Part shown: positions 4,525-5,201 of the stretch, in pieces
How the letters are laid out: each line of letters opens with the position of its first letter
How positions within the stretch are numbered: position 1 is the stretch's first letter
Assembly (NCBI GenBank): GCA_016866635.1
Contig: VGLT01000062.1
Location: forward strand, 1 to 5,201
Origin: Candidatus Uhrbacteria bacterium
GTDB lineage: Bacteria > Patescibacteriota > Patescibacteriia > 2-12-FULL-60-25
DNA length: 5,201 nt
Direction of reading: 5' to 3'
Position numbers and translations under genes: made by a program
The notes under the pieces: generated by a model
Seen by the model: only the letters and a program-made list of their open reading frames with translations
Told to the model about the DNA's origin: nothing
Database searches by the model: none

Positions 4525-5201
4525 ATGTGGCCTTCCATTTTTGGGGCGTTTACCAAACAATTGGGAATTGATTTGGGGACAGCAAACACACTCGTCTTTG
4601 TGAAAGGTCGCGGAATTGTGATTAATGAATCCTCGGTGGTTGCCGTAAACAAACGCAATGGCCAGGTGATTGCGGTTGGGGAGCAGGCGCGCTTTATGGT
4701 TGGAAAAACACCACCGCACATTCAGGTAACAAAACCGTTGCAACGCGGCATTATCGCAGATTTTGAGGTTACGGAAAAAATGTTGCGGTATTTTTTTGAC
4801 AAAGTTCACGATGATCGATCGCTTGCTCTCCCTCGTCCACGCGTGGTGATCTGTGTTCCATTAGATGTGACAGAGGTGGAACGAAAGGCGGTAGGCGATG
4901 CGGCAGTCAGTGCTGGTGCTCGAGAGGTGTTGGTGGTAGAAGAGCCGATCGCCGCCGCGATCGGTGCAGGTCTCGCTATTTCCGATGCAGTTGGAAATAT
5001 GGTCGTAAATATTGGTGGAGGGACAACGGAAATTGCCGTTATTTCTCTCAATGGAATTGTTACCGCGCGGAGTATCCCGATTGCCGGGGATGAATTGAAT
5101 AAAAATATTGCACAATATGCGCGAGACGTGTTTAATTTGCTATTAGGTGAGCGTATTGCGGAAGATGTAAAAATGGCCATTGGTTCTGCGGTGGAACTGG
5201 A
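4525..5201 (+). CDS. mreB: Rod-shape protein MreB, actin homologue (partial)
   Basis: The first 225 codons of mreB, running off the window (the family is usually about 340 residues). MreB forms ATP-dependent membrane-bound filaments that guide cell-wall elongation. The N terminus MWPSIFGAFTKQ could be a short membrane-binding amphipathic segment. The phosphate-1 motif is LGIDLGTANT (13-22). RPRVVICVPLDVTEVERKAV and AGAREVLVVEEPIAAAIGAG follow, with the conserved E139-E140-P141 region of the catalytic glutamate. The phosphate-2 motif reads VVNIGGGTTEIAVIS, with Asn162 (AAT, 5008-5010) where MreB and actin normally have Asp. Later segments IPIAGDELN and GERIAEDVK are typical. ATG 4525 is chosen because MWPSIFGAF resembles the usual MreB start; the in-frame ATG 4510 would add MCWRC. 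Neither has an SD. It is probably transcribed with the two preceding genes; no separate promoter is clear. Confidence 0.95.
   Translation, partial: MWPSIFGAFTKQLGIDLGTANTLVFVKGRGIVINESSVVAVNKRNGQVIAVGEQARFMVGKTPPHIQVTKPLQRGIIADFEVTEKMLRYFFDKVHDDRSLALPRPRVVICVPLDVTEVERKAVGDAAVSAGAREVLVVEEPIAAAIGAGLAISDAVGNMVVNIGGGTTEIAVISLNGIVTARSIPIAGDELNKNIAQYARDVFNLLLGERIAEDVKMAIGSAVEL

Noticed and set aside
4806..5180. Antisense ORF of 124 codons opposite mreB
   Set aside because: It is the reverse-strand shadow of a clear, conserved mreB reading frame; its A/T/S/P/I-rich content reflects the complement of Gly/Val/Ala/Asp codons.
1..5201. Alternative genetic code with TGA as glycine (as in some candidate phyla)
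   Set aside because: tyrS, bactofilin and the kinase-like gene end at TGA at the expected family length, and TGA does not occur inside the conserved genes.
1..5201. CRISPR array, insertion sequence or transposase
   Set aside because: No regularly spaced direct repeats, terminal inverted repeats with a transposase, or integrase-like frames are visible; the inverted repeats found are hairpins or tRNA flanks.

Overview
The window reads as a compact bacterial chromosome segment with all protein genes on the + strand and the standard code (TGA, TAG and TAA all end real genes). Several things suggest a small-genome lineage such as the Candidate Phyla Radiation (Patescibacteria/Parcubacteria-like): most starts lack a Shine-Dalgarno (SD) sequence, proteins are short, and a minimal DUF721 protein, a bactofilin and a divergent lipid-kinase-like protein sit close to mreB. 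This placement is inference from style and gene content, not proof.

Layout. Positions 1-1858 hold a translation operon: the 3' end of tyrS (S4 RNA-binding domain) overlaps argS by 4 bases. Positions 1841-2208 hold what looks like a self-contained mini-operon not seen in standard gene lists. It has a near-consensus promoter inside the argS end, two tiny membrane-peptide ORFs (24 and 51 codons) coupled by a TGATG overlap, an identical strong SD core (GGGAGG) in front of each, and a long GC-rich hairpin followed by six T. Its third-position GC is far higher than that of the next gene. Positions 2217-3486 hold a bactofilin and a diacylglycerol-kinase-like protein with altered nucleotide-binding motifs, overlapping by 4 bases.

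Positions 3464-3733 hold a stable-RNA unit: promoter, tRNA-Leu(GAG), tRNA-Val(UAC) and an intrinsic terminator. Its promoter lies over the stop codon of the kinase-like gene, and tRNA-Leu is enclosed by a 12-pair leader/trailer stem. Positions 3748-5201 begin with an extended -10 promoter, followed by a DUF721 (DciA-like) protein, a four-helix membrane protein of unknown function, and the first 225 codons of mreB, which runs off the window. The visible MreB has Asn where the phosphate-2 motif normally has Asp.

Taken together, the window combines aminoacylation genes, tRNAs and cell-shape/cytoskeleton genes (bactofilin, MreB). The best candidates for something undescribed are the two-peptide mini-operon at 1841-2208, the bactofilin plus altered kinase pair, and the flanking stem around tRNA-Leu.
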